Positions 43,942 to 53,605 are shown, numbered from the stretch's first letter. The stretch is DNA of 64,000 nt from Pseudomonas putida (GCF_030159595.1 NZ_BSKJ01000007.1:248001-312000), one strand, 5' to 3'. Translations and numbers: made by a program. The notes: generated by a model from the letters alone, not told the origin.

Positions 43942-44257
43942 GATGCACCTCGATGATCGCCCGCTTGTTTGCGGCAACGGTCTGGCCACTTGGGCGCAGT
44001 GGGCCATGCCAGGTCCGATTCAGCAGCCGCGCGTGTGATGCCCGGTTGCACGAATGCCAGCTTCGATGGCGGGTTTGCCGGCAGGTGCTTTACTTTCAGT
44101 GTTGGTGTTCATGATGCCTGCTCCCGCTGTTTCGAAGTTGACGTGTTTCGAGGGGTTCAGCTTCTCACCGAAGGCCTGTTCGGAAAATACAACGGCAGTG
44201 GTGCAACTTGGGTGGTGCTACAGGCGTGGTGCAACAGCCGTAGTATCAGCAGCGTGA
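43942..44257. other. Intergenic region before the hybrid histidine kinase
   Basis: 316 bp between divergent genes. No clear palindrome, terminator or coding frame; it should contain the promoters of both neighbours. Confidence 0.35.
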
Positions 44258-46225
44258 GTGGCCAACATGACCAGATGGCGTGAGTTTCAGGAGGCAGCAG
44301 TTGAACTTTTCGGCTTGCCGCAGCCATTCGCCAATGCGCAAGACGAACAGGGCTTTCTCGATACGCAAGCCGCAGAAAACCTTCGAAGACGGCGCTTGTT
44401 CATGTTTGTTGCCATTGCCGTTTGGGCCGGTTTTGGCTATTGGGATTATTACCACTACATCCGCCATGAGCAGGCGCTTTCGCGCATGGACTTTTACTGG
44501 ATTCTGGTATGGCGGCTGGCCGGTACCCTGGCGGTAGCCACGGCAACCTGGGTATCACTCACCACGCGCTTTGATAACGAGCGCTGGGTGAATGGAACCG
44601 TGGTGATTACGGTGTGCTTCGCCCAGACATGCCTGGTGGCGATGATTCAAATTGTCCCGGCGCCGTTGAATTACAATTATTATTTTGTCGGTATTGTCCT
44701 GGTTATCTTCTTTCAGCACGGCACCTTGGCACTGCTGGCGCGCTATTCCTTGTTCAGTACCGGCTATTGTGTGCTGCTGCTCTGTGTGCAGGAAGTAACG
44801 ACTGGCGCTTTACATATCAATTTTTTCCCGGCCATGTTCTATTTGCTGGCGTTTGCATTGGTCGGCTGGACCATCAGTGTGCGCGCCGAGAAAGTTGCGC
44901 GGGAGGGCTATCTCAAATCCCTTGCCTTGAACAGGAAGAACGAAAGCCTTGAGCAAGCCAACTTCCGTGTCCGCCGCGAGAAACAAAAAGCGGACGATGC
45001 CCTGAAGGCCTTGTTTGACCAAGAAGCAAAAAAAGCCGTGGAAATCCGCGAAAAGGCCGAAGCCAGCACGCGCTTCGTCCGCGCGGCCTACCACGACACC
45101 ATGCAACCCTTGGCCTCGATTGCTTCCTTGGCCTATGTGGGGGAGCGTATGGTCGAGCAGGGCCAGCATCAACGCCTGCAGGAGATTTTCCACGATATCG
45201 ACGTGTCGGGCCGGGAAATCAGCACCTTGTTCGCCGGCCTGCGGGAAGTGTTCACCAGTGGCGAATCGCAACCGGCCATCGCGCCGTTTTCCCTGAATGC
45301 GCTGATGAGCGAACTCGAATCCCTGCATCAGCCGTTGGCGCAAGCCAAGGGCCTGCGCCTGAAACTGCTGCAGCGCCGGCAGGATGCCGTGCTCAATTCT
45401 GACCGGGCGATTTTCAAGCGCGTGCTGGGCAATCTGATCTCGAACGCCGTCAAGTACACCGAGTGCGGCGGCGTAGTGGTCGGCAGCGTGGCGGGCAGGA
45501 CCACCGTGCGTGTCGATGTGGTCGATACAGGCATCGGCATCCCCGATGCGTTCAAGAGCAAGGTCTTCGAGGCGTTCTTCCAGGTCGATAACCCTAACCA
45601 TGACGCCCGACGCGGGTTGGGGTTGGGGCTGTCGATCGTGAAGAATTTCATCGACCGACTGCCGGGGCATCGGCTGAGCTTCAGCAGTCGCCCTGGGCGT
45701 GGTAGCCGCTTTTCGGTCGATTGCCCGTTGTTCCAGGGTGACGGGCTGCCGACGGGCGTCAATGCGCCAACGCTGCAGGTCAATGGGCAACGCGTCGACA
45801 TCGCCGGTGCCTATGTACTGCTGGTCGATGACGACAAGCGCATCCTCGACAGCTTGTCGAAGTCGCTGAGCCTGCAGGGCGCCATTGTCGCCACGGCCGA
45901 GGACCGAAGCACCTTGCAGGAAGCGCTGGAGCGGGCGCCGGACCGCTACCCGGACCTGCTCATCTGCGACTATAAATTGCGCGATGGTCTGATTGGCGTG
46001 GCGCTGATCGACCATGTCCGGGCGTTCTACGACTGGGCCCAGGTGCCGGCGATCCTCTACACCGCCGAGCTGTTGCGCCAACCGCTGCAGGACGACAGCT
46101 TGTCACAGGCGGTCAGCAAAGGCGAAAGCGCGGCCACCTTGATGGCTGCCGTTCAACTGCTCTTGTCACGCGGTCGGCTGGCCAACGCTGGCGAGGCCGG
46201 TGAAGACAGCACCCCCAGCACCTGA
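44258..46225 (+). CDS. Hybrid sensor histidine kinase with C-terminal receiver
   Basis: 655 residues. The N-terminal half has about six hydrophobic segments (residues 45-210; LFMFVAIAVWAGFGYWDYY onward) without a periplasmic domain. A coiled coil follows (NRKNESLEQANFRVRREKQKADDALKALFDQEAKKA), then the H-box around His280 (AAYHDTMQPLASIASL), HATPase motifs (LGNLISNAVKYTE, DTGIGIPDAF, RGLGLGLSIVKNFI) and a receiver domain (VLLVDDDKRIL, phosphoacceptor in LLICDYKLRDG near 570). The start is GTG at 44258 or ATG at 44267; neither has a strong ribosome site. Its 3' end overlaps the convergent response-regulator gene by 73 bp. Signal unknown. Confidence 0.85.
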   Translation: MANMTRWREFQEAAVELFGLPQPFANAQDEQGFLDTQAAENLRRRRLFMFVAIAVWAGFGYWDYYHYIRHEQALSRMDFYWILVWRLAGTLAVATATWVSLTTRFDNERWVNGTVVITVCFAQTCLVAMIQIVPAPLNYNYYFVGIVLVIFFQHGTLALLARYSLFSTGYCVLLLCVQEVTTGALHINFFPAMFYLLAFALVGWTISVRAEKVAREGYLKSLALNRKNESLEQANFRVRREKQKADDALKALFDQEAKKAVEIREKAEASTRFVRAAYHDTMQPLASIASLAYVGERMVEQGQHQRLQEIFHDIDVSGREISTLFAGLREVFTSGESQPAIAPFSLNALMSELESLHQPLAQAKGLRLKLLQRRQDAVLNSDRAIFKRVLGNLISNAVKYTECGGVVVGSVAGRTTVRVDVVDTGIGIPDAFKSKVFEAFFQVDNPNHDARRGLGLGLSIVKNFIDRLPGHRLSFSSRPGRGSRFSVDCPLFQGDGLPTGVNAPTLQVNGQRVDIAGAYVLLVDDDKRILDSLSKSLSLQGAIVATAEDRSTLQEALERAPDRYPDLLICDYKLRDGLIGVALIDHVRAFYDWAQVPAILYTAELLRQPLQDDSLSQAVSKGESAATLMAAVQLLLSRGRLANAGEAGEDSTPST

Positions 46226-46923
46226 CCCGTCTTGGCGAACAGGCCTTGCAGGCCATACAGGTCGATCACCCCGAACTTGCCATAGAGCCTGCTCAGGTAC
46301 TGGCGAACATTGACCGGGTTGATCTCCAGGATCGCTGCAATCTTCCATGGCGCATTGCCTTGCAGCGCCAGGCGCAGGATGTCGAATTCGCGCGGTGTCA
46401 CGCCCAGGTCCTTGGGGCCGAGCGGGGTAGCGGGCTGTGCGTAGAGCGAGGAGGAGGGTGCCTGGCCGCCTTTGCCAATCGCCTCGCTGGGCAGGTAAAC
46501 CCCGCCGCTGAGCGCGCGGTTGATGGCTTCCAGCATCACTTCATGGGCACTGGCCTTGGGCACGAATGACGAAGCGCCACGGCGCATCACCTCATCCACG
46601 AAGCGCCGCTCTGACTCCGCTGACATCACGATTACGGGGGCCGTCACGCACTTGGCTGGGTCGGGGTCGGCCGGCGCCTCGCGGCTGGACTTGAACAGCG
46701 ACAGCAAGCTGAGGCCATTGTCGGGCGTGAGGTCGTTGCTGGTGGTCGAGGTAGGGATGCACAGGTCGAGGAAGATCACGTCGAAGGCCTGGCTACGTAC
46801 CAGTTCCAGGGCTTCTGCGGTACACGAGGCTTCCAGCACCTGGGCGTCGCGGTGCACGGCCTGGATAAGGCTCTTGACCCCGGCCCTGAGGATGCCGTGG
46901 TCGTCGATCAGCAGAATGCGCAT
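46153..46923 (-). CDS. LuxR/NarL-type response regulator
   Basis: 256 residues: receiver domain with the acidic pair at 7-8 (ILLIDDHGILRAG), phosphoacceptor Asp53 (VIFLDLCIP) and Lys in SSFVPKAS; then an HTH (LGVTPREFDILRLALQGNAPWKIAAILEINPVNVRQYLSRLYGKFGV). The receiver has an unusual insertion after the phosphoacceptor (PTSTTSNDLTPDNGLSLL, and EAPADPDPAKCVTAP). It converges on the hybrid kinase gene and overlaps it by 73 bp; the two are probable partners despite opposite strands. Confidence 0.85.
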   Translation of the reverse strand: MRILLIDDHGILRAGVKSLIQAVHRDAQVLEASCTAEALELVRSQAFDVIFLDLCIPTSTTSNDLTPDNGLSLLSLFKSSREAPADPDPAKCVTAPVIVMSAESERRFVDEVMRRGASSFVPKASAHEVMLEAINRALSGGVYLPSEAIGKGGQAPSSSLYAQPATPLGPKDLGVTPREFDILRLALQGNAPWKIAAILEINPVNVRQYLSRLYGKFGVIDLYGLQGLFAKTGQVLGVLSSPASPALASRPRDKSS

Positions 46924-47120
46924 CAGCCGGCTCCGGGTGGGGGGATGTGCATGCAGTATTGCTGAGAATGGGGCAGGTGTACCTACTACGGCTGTAGTGG
47001 GTCTGCTTCACGCCCTGAGCAAACATTCACAAGCGCGTTGTTTATGTCGCTGGGGTTCGGGCTCCCCCAGCGGCGTCCGGCAACTTAGACTAGTTGCCAT
47101 CTACTCGAACATTGATTACA

Positions 47121-47143
47121 TTGCGAGTAATTCTCAATCGCAA
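47121..47143. promoter_or_regulatory. Probable Fur box before the sigma factor gene
   Basis: TTGCGA...TCGCAA arms enclose GTAATTCTCAA. The core around GCGAGTAATTCTCAATCGC shares about half the 19-bp Fur consensus, in the usual place 13 bp before the ATG of a fecI-type gene. Confidence 0.5.
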
Positions 47144-47155
47144 GATGATTCATCC

Positions 47156-47692
47156 ATGTCCCGCTGCAATCCTTCGGTCGCAGTCCCCAGCGCGTTAACC
47201 GATCTCTACGATGTTCATCACAGCTGGTTGGTATGCTGGCTACGTAGTCGGCTGGGATGTTCGCATGAGGCCGCGGATCTCGCTCAAGACACATTCGTCC
47301 GACTGTTACTCAACGAGAAAACTCACCCGAAGAAGCTCCAGTTGCATAATCCCCGGCCATTTCTCGCCACCGTCGCGCGTCGGGTGTTGATCGATAGCTT
47401 GCGCCGCAAAGCCCTGGAACAGCGCTACCTCGACGCACTGGCTGAACAGGCGCAGACGCTGGCCATGTCGGAGGAAGACAAGCTGCTGATCATCGAGCTG
47501 CTCCAGGCTGTCGACTGCATGCTCGACGGCCTGGGTCGGAAGGTGAAACGGGCCTTCTTGCTGTCACAGTTGCAGGGCCTGGGATACAAGGAAATCGCTG
47601 CTGACCTCGGGGTCTCGGTGAGCGCTGTCACCAAGTATGTGGCCAAGGCCACCGAACACTGCCTGCTGTTCGCCCTGGACAACGACCTATGA
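47156..47692 (+). CDS. ECF sigma factor, FecI-like iron-starvation type
   Basis: 178 residues. Region 2 contains SWLVCWLRSRLGCSHEAADLAQDTFVRLL and region 4 contains VKRAFLLSQLQGLGYKEIAADLGVSVSAVTKYVAKATEHCL, the usual FecI/PvdS-type pattern. It directs transcription of the adjacent TonB receptor gene. The ATG at 47156 follows the predicted Fur box; the frame is open much further upstream but those codons overlap the divergent response-regulator gene. Ends with an ATGA overlap into the fecR gene. Confidence 0.9.
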   Translation: MSRCNPSVAVPSALTDLYDVHHSWLVCWLRSRLGCSHEAADLAQDTFVRLLLNEKTHPKKLQLHNPRPFLATVARRVLIDSLRRKALEQRYLDALAEQAQTLAMSEEDKLLIIELLQAVDCMLDGLGRKVKRAFLLSQLQGLGYKEIAADLGVSVSAVTKYVAKATEHCLLFALDNDL

Positions 47693-48630
47693 CGCGCGAC
47701 GAACAACGCCAGGCCCTGCGCGACGCCGCCGGCTGGTTGGCCCGCCTGGCCGAGGCGCCACAAGACCCGCAGGTGAACCAGGCCTGGCAGCACTGGCATA
47801 GCCAGAGGCCGGCCAACCTGTGGGCCTGGCAACGGGTCGAGTCCATGCAGTCGAGCCTGCGCCGTTTACCGGCCAGCCTCGCTTGCCAGGTACTCGACTC
47901 ACCTTCAACCTCGCCCAACCGGCGTGCCGTGCTCAAGGGCCTGCTGTTGCTCGCGGGCAGCGGCGCTCTGGGCTGGTCGGGCTACCGTCAGGCGCCGATC
48001 TGGCTGGCGGCGCACCACACGGTCACCGGCGAACGCCGCTCGCTGACGCTGGCCGACGGTACCCTCCTGGTGTTGAACACCGCCAGTGCAGTGGACATCG
48101 AATTCACCGCAGGTGAAAGGCTGATCCACCTGCGCGCCGGAGAGATATTGCTGCAGACCGGCAATGACCCGCGCCCCCTGAGCGTCATCAGCGCCCAGGG
48201 CCGTCTGCGGGCGCTGGGCACCCGCTTCAGTGTCCGACAGCTTGACGGGCTCACCCAGGTGAAGGTGCTGGAACATGCGGTAGCCGTACGCCCTGTGCAG
48301 CTTGATGCTGAGCAGGTGGTCCCGACAGGTATGGCCATGGACTTCAGTGGTGATCGATTCCAGACGCCATACCCCGTGACGCCGGCCGCCGACGCATGGG
48401 TAAGCGGGCACCTGGTGGTTAGTGGCTGGCCGCTGCAACGCCTGCTGGCGGAGCTGTCGCGCTACCGCAACGGTTTCCTGAGCTGCGCTGACGACGTGGC
48501 GGCATTGCAGCTCTCCGGCGCCTTCCCCCTCGATGACATCGACAAGGCCTTGGCCTCGGTGGCCCGTGCCCTGCCGGTACTTATCGTACGCCGCACCCGT
48601 TTCTGGACCCGGGTGGTTGCCACGGCCTGA
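47689..48630 (+). CDS. FecR-family sigma factor regulator
   Basis: 313 residues. N-terminal DUF4880-like region (ALRDAAGWLARLAEAPQDPQVNQAWQHWHSQRPANLWAWQRVE) binds the sigma factor in the cytoplasm. A membrane segment (VLKGLLLLAGSGALGWSGYR, about 82-102) is followed by the periplasmic FecR domain (GERRSLTLADGTLLVLNTASAVDIEF, LRALGTRFSVRQ). It relays ligand binding at the TonB receptor to the sigma factor. Cotranscribed with the sigma gene. Confidence 0.9.
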   Translation: MTRDEQRQALRDAAGWLARLAEAPQDPQVNQAWQHWHSQRPANLWAWQRVESMQSSLRRLPASLACQVLDSPSTSPNRRAVLKGLLLLAGSGALGWSGYRQAPIWLAAHHTVTGERRSLTLADGTLLVLNTASAVDIEFTAGERLIHLRAGEILLQTGNDPRPLSVISAQGRLRALGTRFSVRQLDGLTQVKVLEHAVAVRPVQLDAEQVVPTGMAMDFSGDRFQTPYPVTPAADAWVSGHLVVSGWPLQRLLAELSRYRNGFLSCADDVAALQLSGAFPLDDIDKALASVARALPVLIVRRTRFWTRVVATA

Positions 48631-48724
48631 ATAAAATAGATTCGCAGTCACTGTCGAATTCCGATTTCCCGCTCGACCTATTCCTGAATCTCTTCAACAC
48701 CTCTGCGAAGGACCAGGAGTCAGC

Positions 48725-51259
48725 ATGCAATCCAAGCAACAACGCCGCGCCGTTCAACCCGTACGACACCCCCGCCCCTCCGCCATGGCCCTTGCGGTGT
48801 TCTCGTCGACACTTGCTTTGCAATACACCGTGCTGGGCCCGCTGCTCAGCGATGCCAGCCAGGCGCGTGCGGCCACGGTGCAAAAGCGCTATGCCATTGC
48901 CGCAGGCCCGATGGAACTGGCGGTCACCCGCTTTGCCGGTGAAGCCGGCGTGGCGCTGTCGTATGACACCCGCCTGACCGCAGGCCGTATGAGCCCTGGC
49001 CTGGAGGGCAGTTTCAGTGTCGAGCAAGGCTTCGCCCGGCTATTGCAAGGCAGCCCGCTGAGCGCGGTGTTGAACGGTGATGGCAGCTACTCCCTGGTTG
49101 AGGCTGGTGCCGGACAAGGCGTAATGCTGACGCCGACCGCCGTGATCGGCCAGGGCCTCGAGCCGGACGCCAACAGCTACAGCGCAGGATCCGCGGCCGT
49201 CGGCAGCAAGGTGGCGACCTCACTGCGCGAGGTGCCGCATTCGGTGTCGGTCATCACCCGCCAGCGTATCGAGGACCAGAACCTCAACAACCTGACCGAG
49301 GTGATGAGCAAAATGACCGGCGTCAGCCTGCAGAAAGGTGGCATCTCCCAGGCGGCCATGGGCAATGAAAGCAATTTCTTTTCGCGTGGTTTCGCGGTGT
49401 CCAATACCACCATCGACGGCGGCGCACCCTTGACCACGTCGATCGCCGGTTACGGCTCGCTCAGCCAGCTGGACATGGCCCAGTACGAGCGCGTGGAATT
49501 CCTGCGCGGGGTCGACGGCCTGTACTCGAGCACCGGCGACCCTGGCGGCACCATCAACCTGGTGCGCAAGCGCGCTTTGCACGACAGCCAGCTGGCCTTC
49601 TCCGCCTCGGCCGGCAGCTGGGACAACTACCGCAGCGAGTTCGACGTGACCGGCCCACTCGTGGAGAGCGGCGCCATCCGCGGCAGGCTGGGCATGGCGT
49701 ACCAGGACAGCAAGTCGTTTCTGGACTATGTCGACACCCAGAATTCGTTGACCTACGGCTCGCTTGAGGTCGACCTCAACCCCGCCACCACGCTGACCCT
49801 TGGCGGCAGCTACCAGGACAATGACGGCGTTCCCTATTTCGCCGGGCTGCCGCGCTACTCCAATGGTGATGACCTGGGGCTGCCACGGCACACCGCGTAC
49901 ACCGCCAGCTGGAACACCGTGCGCGAAAAAACCACCCAGCTCTATGCCAAGGCGGAGCACGCCTTCAACGATGACTGGGCACTGACCACCGACCTTTCCT
50001 ATGTGGACATCGATCGCGACTCCGCAGGCCTCTACTTTTTCGGCGCCGTGGACCCGGTCAGTGGAACCGGGCCTACCTGGAACAACTTTCCGAACAAGAG
50101 TGGCAGCGTGCGCAAGTCGGTCAACAGCTACCTGAAGGGTGGTTTCGACGCCTTCGACCGACACCATGACCTGCTCGTAGGGGTGGACTACACCGATACC
50201 ATCGGCAGCGTCATCCAGCGTCGCGGCCTGCTCGGCGTGCCACTGGACCTGGGCGGTCGTACACCACCGGACGACCAAGGCAGCGTAGCGGTCAAGAAAC
50301 AGGAATTGCCGGAGATCCGCCGCTCTGCCTATGGCATGACCCGGCTGGCGCTGACCGATGAATTCAAGCTGATCCTCGGGGGGCGCCTTTCCGACTACAG
50401 CTACCAGAACAAGCAGGTCTTCTACAGCAACGACACGCAGTCGCGGCCACCGACCGAGCACAAACGCGGTGTGACCACGCCCTACGCCGGCCTGACCTAC
50501 GACCTGAATGATCAGTGGACCGCCTACACCAGCTACGCCGAAACCTTCACGCCGCAAGCCGGTTTCACCGACACCAGCGGTGCGCAGATTGACCCGGCCA
50601 CCTCGAAGAACTACGAGATCGGCTTGAAGGGCCAACTGTTCGACGGACGTGTGAATACCTCGTTCGCCGTCTACCGCATCGAGCAGCAGGACTCGGCGGT
50701 GTATGACGAGGAGGGGACTGGGCCGGTGGGCAGCGAAGCCACCTGTTGCTACTTCAACGCCGGTGAGGTGGTCAGCAAGGGCTTCGATGCAGAGGTCAGC
50801 GGTGAGGTTGCCAAGGGCCTGCAACTGATGGCCGGATACACCTACAGCCGCCTCGAGGCCAAGGACGCCGAAGAGGGCCGCAGTGCCTTCGAAGGGGTTA
50901 CGCCCAAGCACCTGCTCAAGGTTTGGGGCACCTGGCAGTTGCCGGGCGGGCTGGAGGACTGGAAGGTCGGGCTGGGGGCTATCAGCCAGAGCGCCACGTC
51001 GAAGTCGGGCTCGGTGTCGACCTTCGATCCTGGCACCGGCACCTGGGGTGAGCCCTCGGTACCGTACAAGTTCATGCAGGCCGGCTACACGATCTGGAGC
51101 GCGAGCCTGGACTACAAGATCGACGAGCACTGGTCGGCCACCCTCAATGGAAACAACCTGTTCGACAAGAAGTACTACTCGACGGTAGGTACGTCGCAGT
51201 ACAACAATTTCTACGGCGACCCGCGCAACTTCATGCTGACGATTCGCGGCAAATATTGA
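48725..51259 (+). CDS. TonB-dependent siderophore receptor with STN signalling domain
   Basis: 844 residues. A long signal peptide is followed by an STN domain (about 50-130, YAIAAGPMELAVTRFAGEAGVALSYD). Next come the plug (EVPHSVSVITRQRIEDQNLNNLTEVMSKMTGVS, VEFLRGVDGLYSSTGDPGGTINLVRKR) and a 22-strand barrel ending in NFYGDPRNFMLTIRGKY. The STN domain shows that it signals through FecR to the sigma factor encoded just upstream. The plug and barrel resemble FpvA/FoxA-like ferri-siderophore receptors; the siderophore cannot be told. A pair of Cys (CCYF) sits in an external loop. Confidence 0.9.
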   Translation: MQSKQQRRAVQPVRHPRPSAMALAVFSSTLALQYTVLGPLLSDASQARAATVQKRYAIAAGPMELAVTRFAGEAGVALSYDTRLTAGRMSPGLEGSFSVEQGFARLLQGSPLSAVLNGDGSYSLVEAGAGQGVMLTPTAVIGQGLEPDANSYSAGSAAVGSKVATSLREVPHSVSVITRQRIEDQNLNNLTEVMSKMTGVSLQKGGISQAAMGNESNFFSRGFAVSNTTIDGGAPLTTSIAGYGSLSQLDMAQYERVEFLRGVDGLYSSTGDPGGTINLVRKRALHDSQLAFSASAGSWDNYRSEFDVTGPLVESGAIRGRLGMAYQDSKSFLDYVDTQNSLTYGSLEVDLNPATTLTLGGSYQDNDGVPYFAGLPRYSNGDDLGLPRHTAYTASWNTVREKTTQLYAKAEHAFNDDWALTTDLSYVDIDRDSAGLYFFGAVDPVSGTGPTWNNFPNKSGSVRKSVNSYLKGGFDAFDRHHDLLVGVDYTDTIGSVIQRRGLLGVPLDLGGRTPPDDQGSVAVKKQELPEIRRSAYGMTRLALTDEFKLILGGRLSDYSYQNKQVFYSNDTQSRPPTEHKRGVTTPYAGLTYDLNDQWTAYTSYAETFTPQAGFTDTSGAQIDPATSKNYEIGLKGQLFDGRVNTSFAVYRIEQQDSAVYDEEGTGPVGSEATCCYFNAGEVVSKGFDAEVSGEVAKGLQLMAGYTYSRLEAKDAEEGRSAFEGVTPKHLLKVWGTWQLPGGLEDWKVGLGAISQSATSKSGSVSTFDPGTGTWGEPSVPYKFMQAGYTIWSASLDYKIDEHWSATLNGNNLFDKKYYSTVGTSQYNNFYGDPRNFMLTIRGKY

Positions 51260-51316
51260 GTCATTTCCCCAGGTGCATGAAAGCGGTCAGTGCTGATCGA
51301 CCGCTCTCGACCCAGT

Positions 51317-51338
51317 GCAGCCCTTCGTGGAGGGCTGC
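51317..51338. terminator. Hairpin between converging receptor and LysR genes
   Basis: GCAGCCCT-TCGTGG-AGGGCTGC, an 8-bp perfect stem 58 bp after the receptor stop codon. Only TT follows the stem, so it is a weak intrinsic terminator at best. Confidence 0.5.
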
Positions 51339-51368
51339 TTACGGCCAATAGCAGACATTGATCTTCCT

Positions 51369-52268
51369 CTATGAGAGAGGGCCTCGTTGCCCAAAAGCCT
51401 CACGTGCAAAATCCAAGAAGCTGCGCAGCTTGGGGGTCATTCTGCGGTCAGGGGCGTAGAGCATATGCATTGGGGAAGTCGGCACCGGATACTGCGGTAA
51501 CAGGCGTACCAACGTCCCATCACGCAGGGCATCACCCACCAGCTCTATCGGTTGTAGAACTACACCTAGACCCGCTACAGCTGCCGCCAGCAGCGGGTCG
51601 CCCTGATTGATCGTCAATTTGCTTGTAATCGGTACATCGAGACGCCCTTCCTGGCTATCGAAACTCCAGTGCGAGCGACCATCAGAATAGGTAAACCCCA
51701 AACACTCCTGTTGCTGTAGATCCCACGGATTCGTGATGGGAGGGCGGCGTGCAAGGTAGGACGGCGCAGCGCACAAAACCATCTGATAAGGCTCTAGTGG
51801 CATTGCCTTCAATCCACTGCTCATCAGCTCGCCGATGCGGAATACCACGTCGTAACCATGATCGACGATATCGACCAGTTCGTTCGACAGCGCTAGGTCA
51901 ACAGACACTTCGGGATACCTAACCATGTACTCCAGCAGGCGCGGTGAAAGTACGCGAATCCCGAATGTAACTGGTGCGTTGATGCGAAGGCGACCGCTTG
52001 GTGTGCCGCGCGTGGCAGCGGCCAGACTCTCGGCAGCGTGCATGTCTGCAAGGATCAGCTTTGCACGCTGATAGAAGGCGCGACCGAAGTCGGTGAGGCT
52101 TTGCCTGCGCGTAGTCCGATGCAGCAAGGAAACACCCAGGTGGTGTTCGAGCATTTTCACCTGCTTCCCCACCAGTTGAGGGGACAAGTTGAGATCGTCC
52201 GCAGCGGCGCTGAATGAACCCGACTCAACCGCTTTGACGAACGTAGCCATCTGGGTCAGACGATCCAT
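51369..52268 (-). CDS. LysR-family transcriptional regulator
   Basis: 299 residues, DNA-binding domain MDRLTQMATFVKAVESGSFSAAADDLNLSPQLVGKQVKMLEHHLGVSLLHRTTRRQSLTDFGRAFYQ, then a type-2 periplasmic-fold effector region (LRINAPVTFGIRVLSPRLLEYMVRYPEVSVDLAL). I choose the ATG at 52268, which has AGGA eight bases upstream, over 52277. It is divergent from a quinone-oxidoreductase-like gene and probably controls it, as in many CrgA/YafC-type pairs. Confidence 0.85.
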   Translation of the reverse strand: MDRLTQMATFVKAVESGSFSAAADDLNLSPQLVGKQVKMLEHHLGVSLLHRTTRRQSLTDFGRAFYQRAKLILADMHAAESLAAATRGTPSGRLRINAPVTFGIRVLSPRLLEYMVRYPEVSVDLALSNELVDIVDHGYDVVFRIGELMSSGLKAMPLEPYQMVLCAAPSYLARRPPITNPWDLQQQECLGFTYSDGRSHWSFDSQEGRLDVPITSKLTINQGDPLLAAAVAGLGVVLQPIELVGDALRDGTLVRLLPQYPVPTSPMHMLYAPDRRMTPKLRSFLDFAREAFGQRGPLS

Positions 52269-52408
52269 TGAAAACATCCTGTTTCTAGTTCTGTGTCATC
52301 GTAGGCCTTTATCCTCCACCTGCCAACGTCTAAATTTTCGTCACCCTTTGAGTGTCCGGAGACTTTCCGGATGCACATCGAGGCCCACTCAAAAACGAGG
52401 TATCCACG

Positions 52409-53398
52409 ATGTCACGCATTGTCAGAATCCATGAATACGGTGACGCCAGCGTTCTGAAACTGGAAGATTTGGATGTACCGGCACCGGCAGCAAACGAGGT
52501 GCAGATTGGCGTCAAAGCCATTGGCTTGAACCGAGCCGAAGTGATGTTTCGCAATCACGCCTACTTACAGGAGGCTGAGTTCCCCAGCCGCTTAGGCTAC
52601 GAGGCTGCAGGCATCGTGGTTGCAGTAGGTAGCGACGTAACCGAGATCAAGGCTGGCGATGCAGTCGCGCTGATCCCGCCTCTGGACATTGCTCGCTGGG
52701 GCACCTACGGAGAGCTGGCCAATGTGCCGGGCCACCTAGTCGTGAAGAACCCCAAGAATTTGTCCTTTGAAGAGGCGGCTGCGTCCTGGATGCAGTACGT
52801 CACCGCTTGGGGCGCACTGATCGAACAAGCGAAATTGCGGCAAGGAGACTTTGTCATTGTCACCGCCGCATCAAGCAGTGTTGGTCTAGCCGCCTTCCAA
52901 ATCGCTCGTATGGTTGGCGCCACATCGATTGCGATCACTCGAACTCGCGCTAAGAAACAAGCCCTGCTGGATGCCGGCGCTGCCCACGTTATCGTCAGTG
53001 ATGAAGAGAACATCGTCGAGCGCGTAATGGAGATAACTGGCGATCAAGGCGCCCGCGTAGTGTTCGATCCTGTGGGTGGGCCGTCCTTCGAACCTCTGAC
53101 GCAGAGCATGGCCCGAGGCGGAATCTTGCTGGAGTACGGCGCACTCAGTACGGAGCCGACACCATTCCCGTTGTTCACCGTGCTTGGCAAAAGCCTGACC
53201 CTCAAGGGCTATCTCTACGCAGAAATAGTGGCTGATCCGGAAGCCCTGGCGCGGGCCAAGGCCTTCATCCTAAAAGGGCTGGAGTCTGGTGCGTTGCGTC
53301 CGATCATCGCCAAGGTCTTCCCCCTGAGCGACATCCAGAATGCCCACCGTTTCCTTGAGGCCAATCAGCAGATCGGCAAGATCGTAGTTACTGTCTGA
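52409..53398 (+). CDS. Zinc-independent MDR oxidoreductase (quinone oxidoreductase-like)
   Basis: 329 residues: N-terminal GroES-like domain (MSRIVRIHEYGDASVLKLEDLDVPAPAANEVQIGVKAIGLNRAEVMFR), NADPH-binding region with TAASSSVGLAAFQIARMVGAT, and a GGPSFEPLTQSMARGGILLEYGALS loop. The usual structural zinc cysteines are absent, so it is of the quinone-oxidoreductase/alkenal-reductase type. ATG at 52409 with GAGG nine bases upstream is preferred to 52352. Divergent from the LysR gene. Likely reduces electrophilic quinones or enals. Confidence 0.85.
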   Translation: MSRIVRIHEYGDASVLKLEDLDVPAPAANEVQIGVKAIGLNRAEVMFRNHAYLQEAEFPSRLGYEAAGIVVAVGSDVTEIKAGDAVALIPPLDIARWGTYGELANVPGHLVVKNPKNLSFEEAAASWMQYVTAWGALIEQAKLRQGDFVIVTAASSSVGLAAFQIARMVGATSIAITRTRAKKQALLDAGAAHVIVSDEENIVERVMEITGDQGARVVFDPVGGPSFEPLTQSMARGGILLEYGALSTEPTPFPLFTVLGKSLTLKGYLYAEIVADPEALARAKAFILKGLESGALRPIIAKVFPLSDIQNAHRFLEANQQIGKIVVTV

Positions 53399-53605
53399 TT
53401 AGTGTTTACGGGGGCTGAGAGCAAATTCTTTCCGCCCCGAACTAACCCTCAGCCCAATGACCGCTTCTGGCTGATAGCCGCCCCTCACGAATGGCTACTA
53501 TGGGTCGAAAGCAGCCTGCCGCGACAGACCGCTGTCGGCCCAAGCAGGAAGTGCGTATTGCGTGATCCCCTGCTCATCGTGAATGCGACTACTGCGGCAT
53601 CGATT

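Noticed and set aside
46520-47692. 390-codon frame ending at the sigma factor stop
   Set aside because: The first two thirds lie over the response-regulator gene in shadow phase; sigma factor homology begins at the ATG at 47156.
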